Below, in pieces: positions 17,762 through 26,026 of a DNA stretch of 64,000 bases. Location of the stretch: contig JAOSJL010000001.1 in the NCBI GenBank assembly GCA_027494115.1, positions 2,369,501-2,433,500 on the forward strand, given 5' to 3'. This stretch comes from Acidimicrobiia bacterium (GTDB taxonomy: Bacteria; Actinomycetota; Acidimicrobiia; IMCC26256; JAOSJL01). The notes beneath the pieces are model-generated. The model was not told the origin of the DNA. It was given only the letters and a program-made list of their open reading frames with translations, and ran no database searches. How positions within the stretch are numbered: position 1 is the first letter of the stretch; the number at the start of each line of letters is the position of its first letter. The position numbers were made by a program, and so were the translations under genes.

Positions 17762-19204
17762 GTGGCCGATCACCTGTCGATCGGCGAGGTGCTGACGCTC
17801 CTGCGCGAGGAGTTCCCCGACATCACGATTTCGAAGATCCGATTCCTGGAGAGCCAGGGTCTGATCGACCCCGAAAGGACGCCGTCGGGCTACCGGAAGT
17901 TCTATGACGGCGACATCGAACGACTCCGGTGGGTGCTTCTCCAACAACGCGACAACTACCTGCCGCTGAAGGTCATCAAGGGTCGGTTGGAGACACTCGA
18001 CACCGACATCGATGAGCCCGTCGAAACGACCGCGAAGAACGGATCCGGCAAGAAGAGGGCAAAGAAGCGGGCTCCCGCCTCGTCGAGCGCCGGGCGTGGA
18101 TCACGCGCGGGCACCGACGACGCTCCGCCCGACGCGGCGACCCGCGCACCCGAGGAACTCCCGTTCCCCGACCTCGCACAGGAGAGTGCCGTGGATTCCG
18201 ACTCTGCCGAGACCTTTGCCGCCGTCGGGACGGGGGCTTCGATGACACGGTCCGAGCTCGCCACGGCGTGCGGGCTCGAGGAGTCCGACGTCGTCGAGCT
18301 CGAGTCGTTCGGGCTGTTGCAGCCGATAGAGGGAGACCACGAGCCCGTTCTGTTCGATGAACTCTCCTTCGTGATCGCCCGCGCTGCCGCGGGGTTCGCT
18401 CGACACGGTGTCGAGCCTCGCCACCTGCGCATGTACCGATCGTTCGCGGATCGTGAGGCGACGCTCTTCGAGCAGATTCTGCTTCCCTATCTCCGCCAGC
18501 GGAATCCCGAAGCGCGCGCTCGCGCTCAGGAAGGTATGGCGGAACTCGCGGCCTTGGGACGAGATCTCCGTCTGGCACTGCTGCGCGAGGTGGCGGTGGC
18601 GCGCTGCCGGAGGCGTGAGCGGGCACGGGTGAGCGCGCAGACGCTGCTCAGCACCGAAGCCATTGCAGGCCACGTCCACCGGCTGGGAGCCGAGATCGAG
18701 AGAGATCATCCCGACGGCGTCGTGCTGGTGGCCGTGTTGAAGGGCGCTCTTCTTTTCGTCGCCGATCTCGTCCGCTCGATCACCGATGTGCCCGTCGAGA
18801 TCGACTTTCTGGCTATCTCCCGCTACGAAGCTGATTCAGGGCGCGTTCGACTGCTCCAGGACGTCTCGATCGACCTCACGGGTCGAGATGTCGTCGTCGT
18901 GGAGGACATCGTCGACACCGGTCTCACGCTGTCGTACCTCATGAAGCATCTCCAGAGCCTCGGACCCCGGCGCGTGGACGTGTGCACACTGCTCGATCGA
19001 ACCGGGCGCCGGATCGTTCCCCACGAGATTCGCTATCGCGGGATCGAGATCGACGACGTGTACGTGCTCGGCTACGGACTGCACCGCGCCGATCTCTTCC
19101 GGAATCTCCCGGCGGTCATGACAGTGGAACGCGAGGATCTCGTCGACCGGGTCGACGAGTACGTGCACCGTTGGTACGGCGCGGACTCGGTAGGTCCTCA
19201 ATAG
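17762..19204 (+). CDS. FtsR-like MerR regulator in one open frame with hypoxanthine phosphoribosyltransferase
   Basis: The frame is open for 480 residues. Residues 1-70 are a MerR helix-turn-helix (ISKIRFLESQGLIDPERTPS). Residues 95-165 are an acidic/Ala linker. Residues 165-285 are the FtsR effector region (GVEPRHLRMYRSFADREA). Residues from about 290 are a complete HPRT (LVAVLKGALLFVADL; PRPP loop VVVVEDIVDTGLTLSYL). FtsR activates division genes; HPRT salvages hypoxanthine/guanine with PRPP. A GTG at 18629 would start a stand-alone 191-residue HPRT, and in another frame a TGA overlaps it (GTGA), so the fusion may be an indel artefact. It begins four bases after the FHA gene and precedes the BFN gene. 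Confidence 0.8.
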   Translation: MADHLSIGEVLTLLREEFPDITISKIRFLESQGLIDPERTPSGYRKFYDGDIERLRWVLLQQRDNYLPLKVIKGRLETLDTDIDEPVETTAKNGSGKKRAKKRAPASSSAGRGSRAGTDDAPPDAATRAPEELPFPDLAQESAVDSDSAETFAAVGTGASMTRSELATACGLEESDVVELESFGLLQPIEGDHEPVLFDELSFVIARAAAGFARHGVEPRHLRMYRSFADREATLFEQILLPYLRQRNPEARARAQEGMAELAALGRDLRLALLREVAVARCRRRERARVSAQTLLSTEAIAGHVHRLGAEIERDHPDGVVLVAVLKGALLFVADLVRSITDVPVEIDFLAISRYEADSGRVRLLQDVSIDLTGRDVVVVEDIVDTGLTLSYLMKHLQSLGPRRVDVCTLLDRTGRRIVPHEIRYRGIEIDDVYVLGYGLHRADLFRNLPAVMTVEREDLVDRVDEYVHRWYGADSVGPQ

Positions 19205-19239
19205 GCCAGTGGTAGGATCCCGCGCGTCAGGAGGTTTCC

Positions 19240-19722
19240 GTGATCCCGTTGTCGCTCGTAGGCGTACGCGTCGAGGTTCCCACGAACCAGCCGATTGTGC
19301 TCCTTCGCGAGGAGGAGGGCCCCCGCCATCTGCCGATCTTCATCGGCCCTCCGGAGGCGACAGCGATCGTCTACGCACTCCAGGGCATGGAGACACCACG
19401 TCCCATGACCCACGATCTCTTCACGTCAGTCCTCGGCGACCTCGGGGCCACCCTCGACAAGGTCATCATCACCGAACTCCAGGAGGGGACGTTCTTCGCC
19501 GAACTGGAACTCCGACGCGACGGTTCCTCGTTTCGGGTCTCCTCCCGACCGTCCGACGCCATTGCGCTGGCGGTCCGCCAAGCCGACGACGTACCCATCT
19601 ACGCGGAGGACACGGTTCTCGACGAGGCGGGTGTGGAGTTCGAGAGCGAGGACGAAGACGATCAGGTCGAGGAGTTCCGGGAGTTTCTCGACCACGTGAC
19701 CCCCGAGGACTTCGCCCAGTAG
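19240..19722 (+). CDS. Bifunctional-nuclease (BFN) family protein
   Basis: This is a 160-residue DUF151/BFN protein (RHLPIFIGPPEATAIVYALQ; RPMTHDLFTSVLGDLGA; FRVSSRPSDAIALAVRQ) with an acidic C-terminal tail (ESEDEDDQVEEF). Plant relatives have been reported as nucleases; the bacterial role is unclear. It follows the FtsR-like gene exactly as Rv1829 follows Rv1828. The start is a GTG at 19240, six bases after a CAGGAGG ribosome site. Its last base overlaps the first base of the next GTG start. Confidence 0.88.
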   Translation: MIPLSLVGVRVEVPTNQPIVLLREEEGPRHLPIFIGPPEATAIVYALQGMETPRPMTHDLFTSVLGDLGATLDKVIITELQEGTFFAELELRRDGSSFRVSSRPSDAIALAVRQADDVPIYAEDTVLDEAGVEFESEDEDDQVEEFREFLDHVTPEDFAQ

Positions 19723-20762
19723 TGGACGTCCGGCAGCGCATCAGGCTGGGCTTGCTCGTTCTGGTCGCGATAGCCGCGGCCGGGACCGCGTGGTACTGGT
19801 TCATCGAGGGCTGGTCCTTCATGGACTCCCTCTACATGACGGTGGTCACCGTCTCGACCGTCGGATTCGCCGAGATCCGACCCCTCGACGCCACCGGTCA
19901 GGCCTTCACGATCGCTCTCATCGTGTTCGGCGTCGGTGCTGTCCTCTACACGCTCGCCGCGTTGTGGGCGGAGGTCCTCGAGAGTGAACTGCTCCAGGTG
20001 GGAAGGCGACGCATGCAACGACAGCTGGCGAGACTCGAAGGGCACACGGTCGTGTGCGGCTACGGCCGTGTCGGGCGCACGATCGCAGAGTTCCTGAAGT
20101 CCGAGGGACCGGTCGTCGTCGTCGACACCGTCGAACACCGCTGCGACCAGGCGGTTGCCGCGGGATACTTCGCCGTTCACGGCGACGCCACCGACGACGC
20201 CGTGCTCGAGGAGGCCGGCTTGGCGCGAGCAGCGATCCTCGTCGTGAGTCTCCAATCGGATGGTGACGCCATCTCCGTCGCGTTGTCGGCTCAGGCGCAG
20301 AACCCCGACCTCCATGTCGTGGCACGGGCCAACGCCTCGCACAACGAGGCGAAGTTGGTACAGGCGGGGGTCGATCACGTCGTGAATCCACTCGAGATCG
20401 GGGCGAAGAGGATCGCGGCGTTCGCCCGCCAACCGGCCGTCGCCGACTTCATCGACGTCGTCATGCACGGGGGGCCGCTCGAATACAGCCTCGAGGAGAT
20501 GGTTCTGCCGACGAACTCGCCGATCGACGGGCTCGCCCTGTCAGAGGCGAGAATCCGCGACGGGAGCGGGGGCGCCCTGATCCTGGCGCTGCGCGATGCG
20601 CAGGGCACCTTTCACTCGAATCCGCCGCCCTCCACGTCGCTTCGGGCCGGGACGACCCTGATCGTGATCGGCACGGCTGCCCAGCACAGGGCGTTGGGGG
20701 AGTACCTGAGGACGGGCGACGTGCGGGCTGGAAACGTTGACGCCACAGGGGTCGCCGAGTAG
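19722..20762 (+). CDS. Two-helix potassium channel with RCK (TrkA-N/TrkA-C) domains
   Basis: The 346-residue protein has TM1 (LGLLVLVAIAAAGTAWYW), a pore loop, TM2 (AFTIALIVFGVGAVLYTLAA), then TrkA-N (VVCGYGRVGRTIAEFL, a dinucleotide-binding GxGxxG) and a C-terminal TrkA-C domain near residues 245-330. The filter reads TVSTVGFAE where the K+ consensus is TVGYGD, so Tyr-Gly is Phe-Ala. It would be a ligand-gated cation channel in the plasma membrane. The GTG start overlaps the BFN stop (TAGTG), and the gene is inserted between BFN and MerR genes that are adjacent in mycobacteria. Confidence 0.88.
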   Translation: MDVRQRIRLGLLVLVAIAAAGTAWYWFIEGWSFMDSLYMTVVTVSTVGFAEIRPLDATGQAFTIALIVFGVGAVLYTLAALWAEVLESELLQVGRRRMQRQLARLEGHTVVCGYGRVGRTIAEFLKSEGPVVVVDTVEHRCDQAVAAGYFAVHGDATDDAVLEEAGLARAAILVVSLQSDGDAISVALSAQAQNPDLHVVARANASHNEAKLVQAGVDHVVNPLEIGAKRIAAFARQPAVADFIDVVMHGGPLEYSLEEMVLPTNSPIDGLALSEARIRDGSGGALILALRDAQGTFHSNPPPSTSLRAGTTLIVIGTAAQHRALGEYLRTGDVRAGNVDATGVAE

Positions 20763-20764
20763 CG

Positions 20765-20792
20765 TTGACGTAACTACACGCTTGTCACTCTG
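20765..20792 (+). promoter_or_regulatory. Possible promoter upstream of the second MerR gene
   Basis: TTGACG at 20765 is followed by a TA-rich stretch (TAACTACACGCTTGTCAC) before the MerR gene start at 20824. TTGACG is a good actinobacterial -35, but no convincing -10 at 17 bases was found. MerR proteins usually bind a dyad inside a long-spacer promoter, and TAACTACACGCTTG could contain such a site. A second GTTGACG lies at 20738 within the end of the channel gene. Confidence 0.3.
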
Positions 20793-20823
20793 GCTCCGGT
20801 GGCCGCGTGCGGAGGGGGACTCC

Positions 20824-21357
20824 ATGACACAGGCCGGCTCCATGACCCACGACGTCTCGGCCGACGGCTACCGCGGTCCGCAGGTCTGCGACATCGTCGG
20901 GATCACGTACCGCCAGCTCGACTACTGGGCGCGCACGGATCTGATTCGGCCCTCGCTGGCCGACGCCGCTGGAAGTGGCACCCAGCGCGTCTACTCGTAT
21001 CGTGACCTCGTCGAGCTGAAGGTGGTCAAGAGCCTTCTCGATGCCGGTGTCTCTCTTCAGACCGCACGCAAGGCCATCGCCTATTTCCGGGAGCACGTCG
21101 ACACCGATCTCGCCGCTGCCAGCCTCGTGATCGACGGGAAGCACTCTGTCATCGCTCGGACCGGCGTCGACCTCATGGATCTCGTCCGCCAGGGCCAGGG
21201 AGTCCTGAACATCGTTCCGCTCGGTTCGATGGTGGACGAACTCGACGCCCAGATCGTCGAACTCTCAGCAGCGGGGGACGGTGCACACGCCTCCGCGCCC
21301 GACGGAACTGCGACGGACTCCGCGCCGCCTGTGCCGCGCGCCGGCGGGGAGGATTGA
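20824..21357 (+). CDS. MerR-family regulator (Rv1830-like)
   Basis: This is a 177-residue MerR-type DNA-binding protein. The helix-turn-helix is at residues 20-75 (VGITYRQLDYWARTDLIRPS; QRVYSYRDLVELKVVKSLLD), with a dimerisation helix (LLDAGVSLQTARKAIAYFRE) and a domain ending VLNIVPLGSMVDELDAQIVE. The tail is Ala/Asp-rich. The start is ATG 20824 after a GGAGGGGG ribosome site. It is the second MerR protein of the cluster, as in mycobacteria. Targets are unknown but probably include this neighbourhood. Its TGA overlaps the TTG start of the next gene. Confidence 0.88.
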   Translation: MTQAGSMTHDVSADGYRGPQVCDIVGITYRQLDYWARTDLIRPSLADAAGSGTQRVYSYRDLVELKVVKSLLDAGVSLQTARKAIAYFREHVDTDLAAASLVIDGKHSVIARTGVDLMDLVRQGQGVLNIVPLGSMVDELDAQIVELSAAGDGAHASAPDGTATDSAPPVPRAGGED

Positions 21358-21797
21358 CGATCGTCGAGGGCGCTCTGCCTCACGAGCAGGTGCGGTTCGC
21401 CCACAACTCCGAGCGTCAGTTCGCGAAACTCCTCGACTTCTACTCGATCACCTGGGACTACGAACCGCGCACCTTCACGCTCGAACGCGACGAGGAGGGA
21501 AACCCTCTCCAGGCCTTCTCGCCCGACTTCTACCTGCCCGCGTACGACCTGTACATCGAGATCACGACCCTGAACCAGAAGCTGGTCACGCGCAAGAACC
21601 GCAAGATTCGTCGGCTACGGGAGCAGCAGCCCGACGTGCGGGTCAAGATCTTCTACCAGCGCGACTACCTGCACCTGCTCGTGAAGTACGGCCTCGAACC
21701 ACCCTCACAACTCGAAGACCACCCGTCGTTGCGCCCACCGCCGGACGCCCGCGGTCTGGACCTCGGGCCGTCTGTGTCCGAGGCCGGCTCAGCCTGA
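21354..21797 (+). CDS. Possible PD-(D/E)XK-fold nuclease-like protein
   Basis: This is a 147-residue protein of unknown function. A core typical of restriction-endonuclease-like folds is visible: N-terminal helix (NSERQFAKLLDFYSI), FSPDFYLPAYDLYIEITTLN with Asp and Glu in the usual order, then a helix and strand (RVKIFYQRDYLHLL). The usual catalytic Lys after the Glu (ExK) is Thr here (EIT), so activity is uncertain. It starts at a TTG overlapping the MerR TGA, with GGGGAGG just upstream, so the two are coupled. It sits between regulatory genes and gcvT, with no obvious link to glycine cleavage. The C-terminal 25 residues are proline-rich and probably disordered. Confidence 0.65.
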   Translation: MTIVEGALPHEQVRFAHNSERQFAKLLDFYSITWDYEPRTFTLERDEEGNPLQAFSPDFYLPAYDLYIEITTLNQKLVTRKNRKIRRLREQQPDVRVKIFYQRDYLHLLVKYGLEPPSQLEDHPSLRPPPDARGLDLGPSVSEAGSA

Positions 21798-21849
21798 GGC
21801 TCGTCACCGCGCGAGGCTTCGGAGCCCGACGATGAGGAGAGCGATCGCC

Positions 21850-22944
21850 GTGTGCGAGCCCGAGCCGAGCCACCACCACAGTCCACTCGAATCCGTCCAC
21901 CGTTCACAGGGCGGCAAACTCGTCGACTTCGCTGGTTGGGCAATGCCCATCGATTACGGGAGCGTGCTCGAGGAGCACAACAGTTGTCGCGAGAACGCCG
22001 TCGTCTTCGACGTCTCGCATCTGGGAACTGTCCGGGTCAGCGGCGACAGCGCGTTCGATGCCCTTCAATGGTTGCTGACGAACGACCTCCGTCGCATAGA
22101 GGTTGGTCGTGCCCAGTACACGCATGCCCTCGACGCGACGGACGCCCACGTCGTGGACGACATCATCGTCTGGTGGACCGGCGATCACGAGTTCCTCGTG
22201 CTGCCGAACGCCGCCAACACCGGCCCTTTCCTGGCGGCGCTCGGGGAGGCTGCCGACCGTGTGGACGGTGATTGCGAGTTCGAAGACATCACCACCACGC
22301 GGGCGCTTCTGGCGGTTCAGGGCCCACTCTCGGTGGACGTCCTGCGGGCGTTGTTCCCCGGTGCCGAGATGCCGGGGCGCTTCGGTGTGGTCAGGATCAC
22401 CTGGCAGGACGTCGAACTGATCGTGGCAGGCACCGGGTACACGGGGGAAGACGGCGTCGAGATCCATGTTCCGGCGGCCGCAGCAGGCGCTCTCTGGGAG
22501 GCGGTTGCCACCGCCGGCGCGCGTCCCGCGGGGTTGGGTGCCCGCGACACCCTGCGCCTCGAAATGGGATATCCGCTCCACGGCCACGAACTGGGCGCGG
22601 GGGTCACGCCACTCCAGGCCGGCCTCGGCTGGGTGGTGGGGTGGGACAAGGAGGACTTCCGCGGCCGCGAGCCGCTCCTGGCTGAACAGAAGACCGGTCC
22701 TGCCCGGTTGTTACGTGGTCTTCTTCTGTCGGGGCGACGCTTCCCACGGGAGGGCTACGACGTGCTCTCCGATGGTGCCGTGATCGGATCGGTGACGAGC
22801 GGGAACTTCTCCCCGACACGCGGCCGGGGAATCGCTCTGGCTTTCCTCCCTCCCGACGTCCAGGTCGGTTCGGAGGTCGCCGTCGACATCCGAGGGAGGT
22901 CCGCGAACGCCACCGTCGTGAACCCGCCGTTCGTGGAGCGCTGA
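21850..22944 (+). CDS. gcvT: Glycine cleavage system T protein (aminomethyltransferase)
   Basis: GcvT transfers the methylene group from aminomethyl-lipoyl-GcvH to tetrahydrofolate and releases ammonia. The 364-residue protein has the GCV_T domain (GKLVDFAGWAMPIDYGS; VFDVSHLGTVRVSG; RGLLALQGP-like RALLAVQGPLS; GYTGEDGVEI; ARDTLRLEMGYPLHG) and the C-terminal barrel (SGNFSPTRGRGIALAFL). GTG 21850 is chosen because GAGGAGAG lies eight bases upstream; ATG 21832 would add six residues. It stands ahead of gcvPA and gcvPB in one direction. Confidence 0.94.
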   Translation: MCEPEPSHHHSPLESVHRSQGGKLVDFAGWAMPIDYGSVLEEHNSCRENAVVFDVSHLGTVRVSGDSAFDALQWLLTNDLRRIEVGRAQYTHALDATDAHVVDDIIVWWTGDHEFLVLPNAANTGPFLAALGEAADRVDGDCEFEDITTTRALLAVQGPLSVDVLRALFPGAEMPGRFGVVRITWQDVELIVAGTGYTGEDGVEIHVPAAAAGALWEAVATAGARPAGLGARDTLRLEMGYPLHGHELGAGVTPLQAGLGWVVGWDKEDFRGREPLLAEQKTGPARLLRGLLLSGRRFPREGYDVLSDGAVIGSVTSGNFSPTRGRGIALAFLPPDVQVGSEVAVDIRGRSANATVVNPPFVER

Positions 22945-23102
22945 GACCCCCGGCACCACGGAATCAGCCGACGAATCCACTGACGAATCGACCGGCCCCA
23001 CGGACCGTTGGTGCCCACAGCGCCGTGTCCGCGATGATGAGTCCCGGTGCCGTCGCCCAGACCTGCGACCACCGGGCGGCAAACGGAGAGGGCGAACACC
23101 GA

Positions 23103-24443
23103 GTGGGCCACTACGTACCCCACACCGACGACGAACTGAGCGCGATGCTCGCGTTCTGTGGTCTCGAGTCGCTCGACGACCTGTACGCCCACATCCCCGA
23201 CGCTGTGCGTCTCGTCGGCGGTCTCGACATGGTCGATGGTCTCGCCGAGACCGACGTCATGGCACGACTCCGTGCGATGGCGGGACGCAACAGCGCGGCG
23301 GCGGAGGACCTCGTGTCCTTCGCCGGCTTCGGCGCCTACGACCACGAACTGCCCACGGCCGTACCCGCCCTGATGATGCGATCCGAGTTCGTCACCTCCT
23401 ACACCCCGTATCAGCCCGAGTTGTCGCAGGGCGTGCTGCAGGCCCTGTTCGAGTACCAGACGATGGTCGCCTCGTTGTTCGGGCTCGAGATCGCCAACGC
23501 GTCCCTGTACGACGGTGCGTCGGCGGCCGTGGAAGGACTCAACCTCGCGGCTGCGGCCACCAAGCGCACGACAGTCTGGGTGTCCGAAGGGATCCACCCG
23601 AACGTCCGGGAAGTCATCCGGACACTCACGGGACCCCGCCTCGACGTGCGCATCGCGCCCGTACTGAACGGCATCACCGCCTGGCCCGATGACCTCGAGG
23701 AACCCGCGGCGCTCTTGGTCGGCTACCCGAACGCCCTCGGATGTCTCGAAGACGTCCCGGCCGCCGCACAGGTGGCCCACGACGCCGGCGCACTGCTCGT
23801 CGCCTATGCCGACCCCGTCGCTGCCGGTGTTCTTCGTTCTGTCGGAAGCCAGGGTGCCGACGTCGCCGTGGGGGAGGGCCAACCTTTCGGAACACCACTC
23901 GGGCTCGGTGGCCCCTACCTCGGTCTGTTCGCGTGTCGCCAGGCATCGTGGGTCCGTCGCTGGCTACCAGGTCGACTGGTTGGAGAAACCGTCGACAACC
24001 AGGACCGTCGCTCCTACGTGCTCACACTCTCCACGAGAGAGCAACACATACGCCGGGAGACCGCGTCGTCCAACGTGTGCACCAACCAGACCCTCATCGC
24101 CGTCGCTGCGGCGATTCATCTCTCGTGGCTCGGCCCGGACGGTCTTCGTGAACTGGCGACGCGCTGCGTACGTGGTGCTCACTACGCACGCAAGCAGTTG
24201 TTTCGGATCCCCGGCGTCGAGCCCTCTGTCTCCTCCCGCACGCTCTACGAATTCCCGCTGCGTCTCGAACGACCTGTTCCCGACGTGCTCGACCGTCTCG
24301 CCGAGGAGGGTTATCTCGGCGGCGTCGACCTGACTCCCGACTATCCGGATCTGGGGAACACGATGCTCGTAGCGGTCACCGAAACACGGACTCGCGACCA
24401 GATCGACGGATTCTCCGCCGCGCTCGAGAAGGCACTCGCATGA
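23103..24443 (+). CDS. gcvPA: Glycine dehydrogenase (decarboxylating) subunit 1
   Basis: GcvPA is the N-terminal half of the PLP-dependent P protein that decarboxylates glycine and loads the aminomethyl group onto GcvH; it works as a dimer with GcvPB. The frame matches the family throughout (PHTDDELSAMLAFCGL; FVTSYTPYQPELSQGVLQ; IANASLYDGASAAVEG; GGPYLGLFACRQ). GTG 23103 gives 446 residues, the family's usual length; an upstream ATG at 23025 would add 26 unconserved residues. Its last four bases overlap gcvPB (ATGA). Two-gene GcvP differs from the single-chain mycobacterial GcvB. Confidence 0.93.
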   Translation: MGHYVPHTDDELSAMLAFCGLESLDDLYAHIPDAVRLVGGLDMVDGLAETDVMARLRAMAGRNSAAAEDLVSFAGFGAYDHELPTAVPALMMRSEFVTSYTPYQPELSQGVLQALFEYQTMVASLFGLEIANASLYDGASAAVEGLNLAAAATKRTTVWVSEGIHPNVREVIRTLTGPRLDVRIAPVLNGITAWPDDLEEPAALLVGYPNALGCLEDVPAAAQVAHDAGALLVAYADPVAAGVLRSVGSQGADVAVGEGQPFGTPLGLGGPYLGLFACRQASWVRRWLPGRLVGETVDNQDRRSYVLTLSTREQHIRRETASSNVCTNQTLIAVAAAIHLSWLGPDGLRELATRCVRGAHYARKQLFRIPGVEPSVSSRTLYEFPLRLERPVPDVLDRLAEEGYLGGVDLTPDYPDLGNTMLVAVTETRTRDQIDGFSAALEKALA

Positions 24444-26023
24444 GCGGTCGCACACCTCCGGAAACCTCGGCGCCGGAGATCCTGCGCGGCCCGAGCGGCG
24501 GACGGGCGACGTCGGCTCCCGTGGCCGGTGACGGAACAGAGCCGTCGATCTTCGAGTTGTCCGTGGCCGGTCGTCGGGCCTGGTCCTTCGGCGCCACCGA
24601 CGTGCCTGAGGTCGATCTCACCAGTGCCGTGGGAGCCGAACACCTCGCAGATGCACCACCGATGCTGCCCGAGGTGTCCGAGCGCGATCTCGTGGCCCAC
24701 ATGACCCGCCTGTCGTCGCGTAACTACTCGGTCGACCACGGGGCCTATCCGCTGGGCTCCTGCACGATGAAGTACAACCCGAAACTCTGCGACACCGCCA
24801 CGACGCTGCCCGGGTTCGCCGCCGCACACCCTGCGCAGCCCACCGACCAGATCCAGGGCTGGATGGAGTTGCTCGTCGGCCTCGAGGACTTCTTGTGTTC
24901 GGTCACCGGGATGCATGCGGCCACTCTGCAACCTGCCGCCGGTGCAGCGGGGGAACTGACCGGGCTGCTCCTCATGAGGGCCTGGCACTCCGCCCGTGGT
25001 CGTCAGCGCTCCAAGGTGCTGATACCGGACAGCGCGCACGGCACCAACCCGGCATCGGTGACGCTCGGCGGTTTCGACGTCGTCGAGGTTCCCTCCGACG
25101 CGCGGGGCCTGGTCGACCTCGACGCCCTGCGGGATCTCGTGGACGACGACGTCGCCGGTCTCATGCTCACGAACCCGAACACACTCGGACTGTTCGAGCG
25201 CGACATACGGGAGATCGCCGCCGTTCTCCACGACGCAGGCTCCCTCCTCTACTACGACGGCGCCAACCTCAACGCGATTCTCGGTGTCGTCCGTCCCGGT
25301 GACATGGGGTTCGACATCGTGCACTTGAACCTGCACAAGACGTTCGCCGTGCCCCACGGAGGCGGGGGTCCCGGTGCCGGCCCCGTGGCGGTCTCCGAAC
25401 GGTTGGCGCCGTTTCTGCCCGGACCACGCCCCGAGTTCGACGCACAGAGCGGGCGCTTCGAATGGGCCACACCGGAGTGCTCCATCGGACGCGTCCACGG
25501 ATGGCACGGAAACGCACTGGCACTCGCTCGATCGTATGCCTACATCCTCGCCAACGGAGGCGACGGGCTCCGTCGCGTCGCAGACGCAGCCGTGCTCAAT
25601 GCGCGCTATCTCCAGGAGAGGTTGCGCGACGTCTTCGACTTTCCCTACGACGAGCCGTGCATGCACGAGTTCGTGGCGTCGGCCGCGTCGCTCAAGTCGG
25701 ATTGCGACGTGCGCGCCATGGACGTGGCGAAGAGGTTCATCGACGAAGGCTTCCATCCACCGACGATGTACTTCCCTCTGATCGTCGACGAGGCACTCAT
25801 GGTGGAGCCCACGGAGACCGAGAGCCCGCAGACCGTGGAGGCGATGGCGGTGGCGTTCCGCCGGATCGTCGAGGAGGCGAACGACGACGGGGGAGCGGCT
25901 GCGAGATCGGCTCCTCGATCGACGCCCGTCGGGCGCGTCGACGAAGTCGCCGCCGCCAAGAAGCTGCGGTTGCGCTGGACGCCTGACGACGACCCCGGCA
26001 ATCCAACCCACAGCAAGGAGTAG
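24440..26023 (+). CDS. gcvPB: Glycine dehydrogenase (decarboxylating) subunit 2
   Basis: GcvPB is the C-terminal half of the split P protein and binds pyridoxal phosphate on Lys in LHKTFAVPHGGGGPG, near residue 298. Other family motifs are YPLGSCTMKYNPKL, HGTNPASVTLGGFDVVEV and GRFEWATPECSIGRVHGW. At 527 residues it is somewhat longer than usual, with an extra 35-residue N-terminal segment and a basic tail. Translation is coupled to gcvPA. Together with gcvH and gcvT, only the L protein (dihydrolipoyl dehydrogenase) is missing from the local set. Confidence 0.94.
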   Translation: MSGRTPPETSAPEILRGPSGGRATSAPVAGDGTEPSIFELSVAGRRAWSFGATDVPEVDLTSAVGAEHLADAPPMLPEVSERDLVAHMTRLSSRNYSVDHGAYPLGSCTMKYNPKLCDTATTLPGFAAAHPAQPTDQIQGWMELLVGLEDFLCSVTGMHAATLQPAAGAAGELTGLLLMRAWHSARGRQRSKVLIPDSAHGTNPASVTLGGFDVVEVPSDARGLVDLDALRDLVDDDVAGLMLTNPNTLGLFERDIREIAAVLHDAGSLLYYDGANLNAILGVVRPGDMGFDIVHLNLHKTFAVPHGGGGPGAGPVAVSERLAPFLPGPRPEFDAQSGRFEWATPECSIGRVHGWHGNALALARSYAYILANGGDGLRRVADAAVLNARYLQERLRDVFDFPYDEPCMHEFVASAASLKSDCDVRAMDVAKRFIDEGFHPPTMYFPLIVDEALMVEPTETESPQTVEAMAVAFRRIVEEANDDGGAAARSAPRSTPVGRVDEVAAAKKLRLRWTPDDDPGNPTHSKE

Positions 26024-26026
26024 GCG

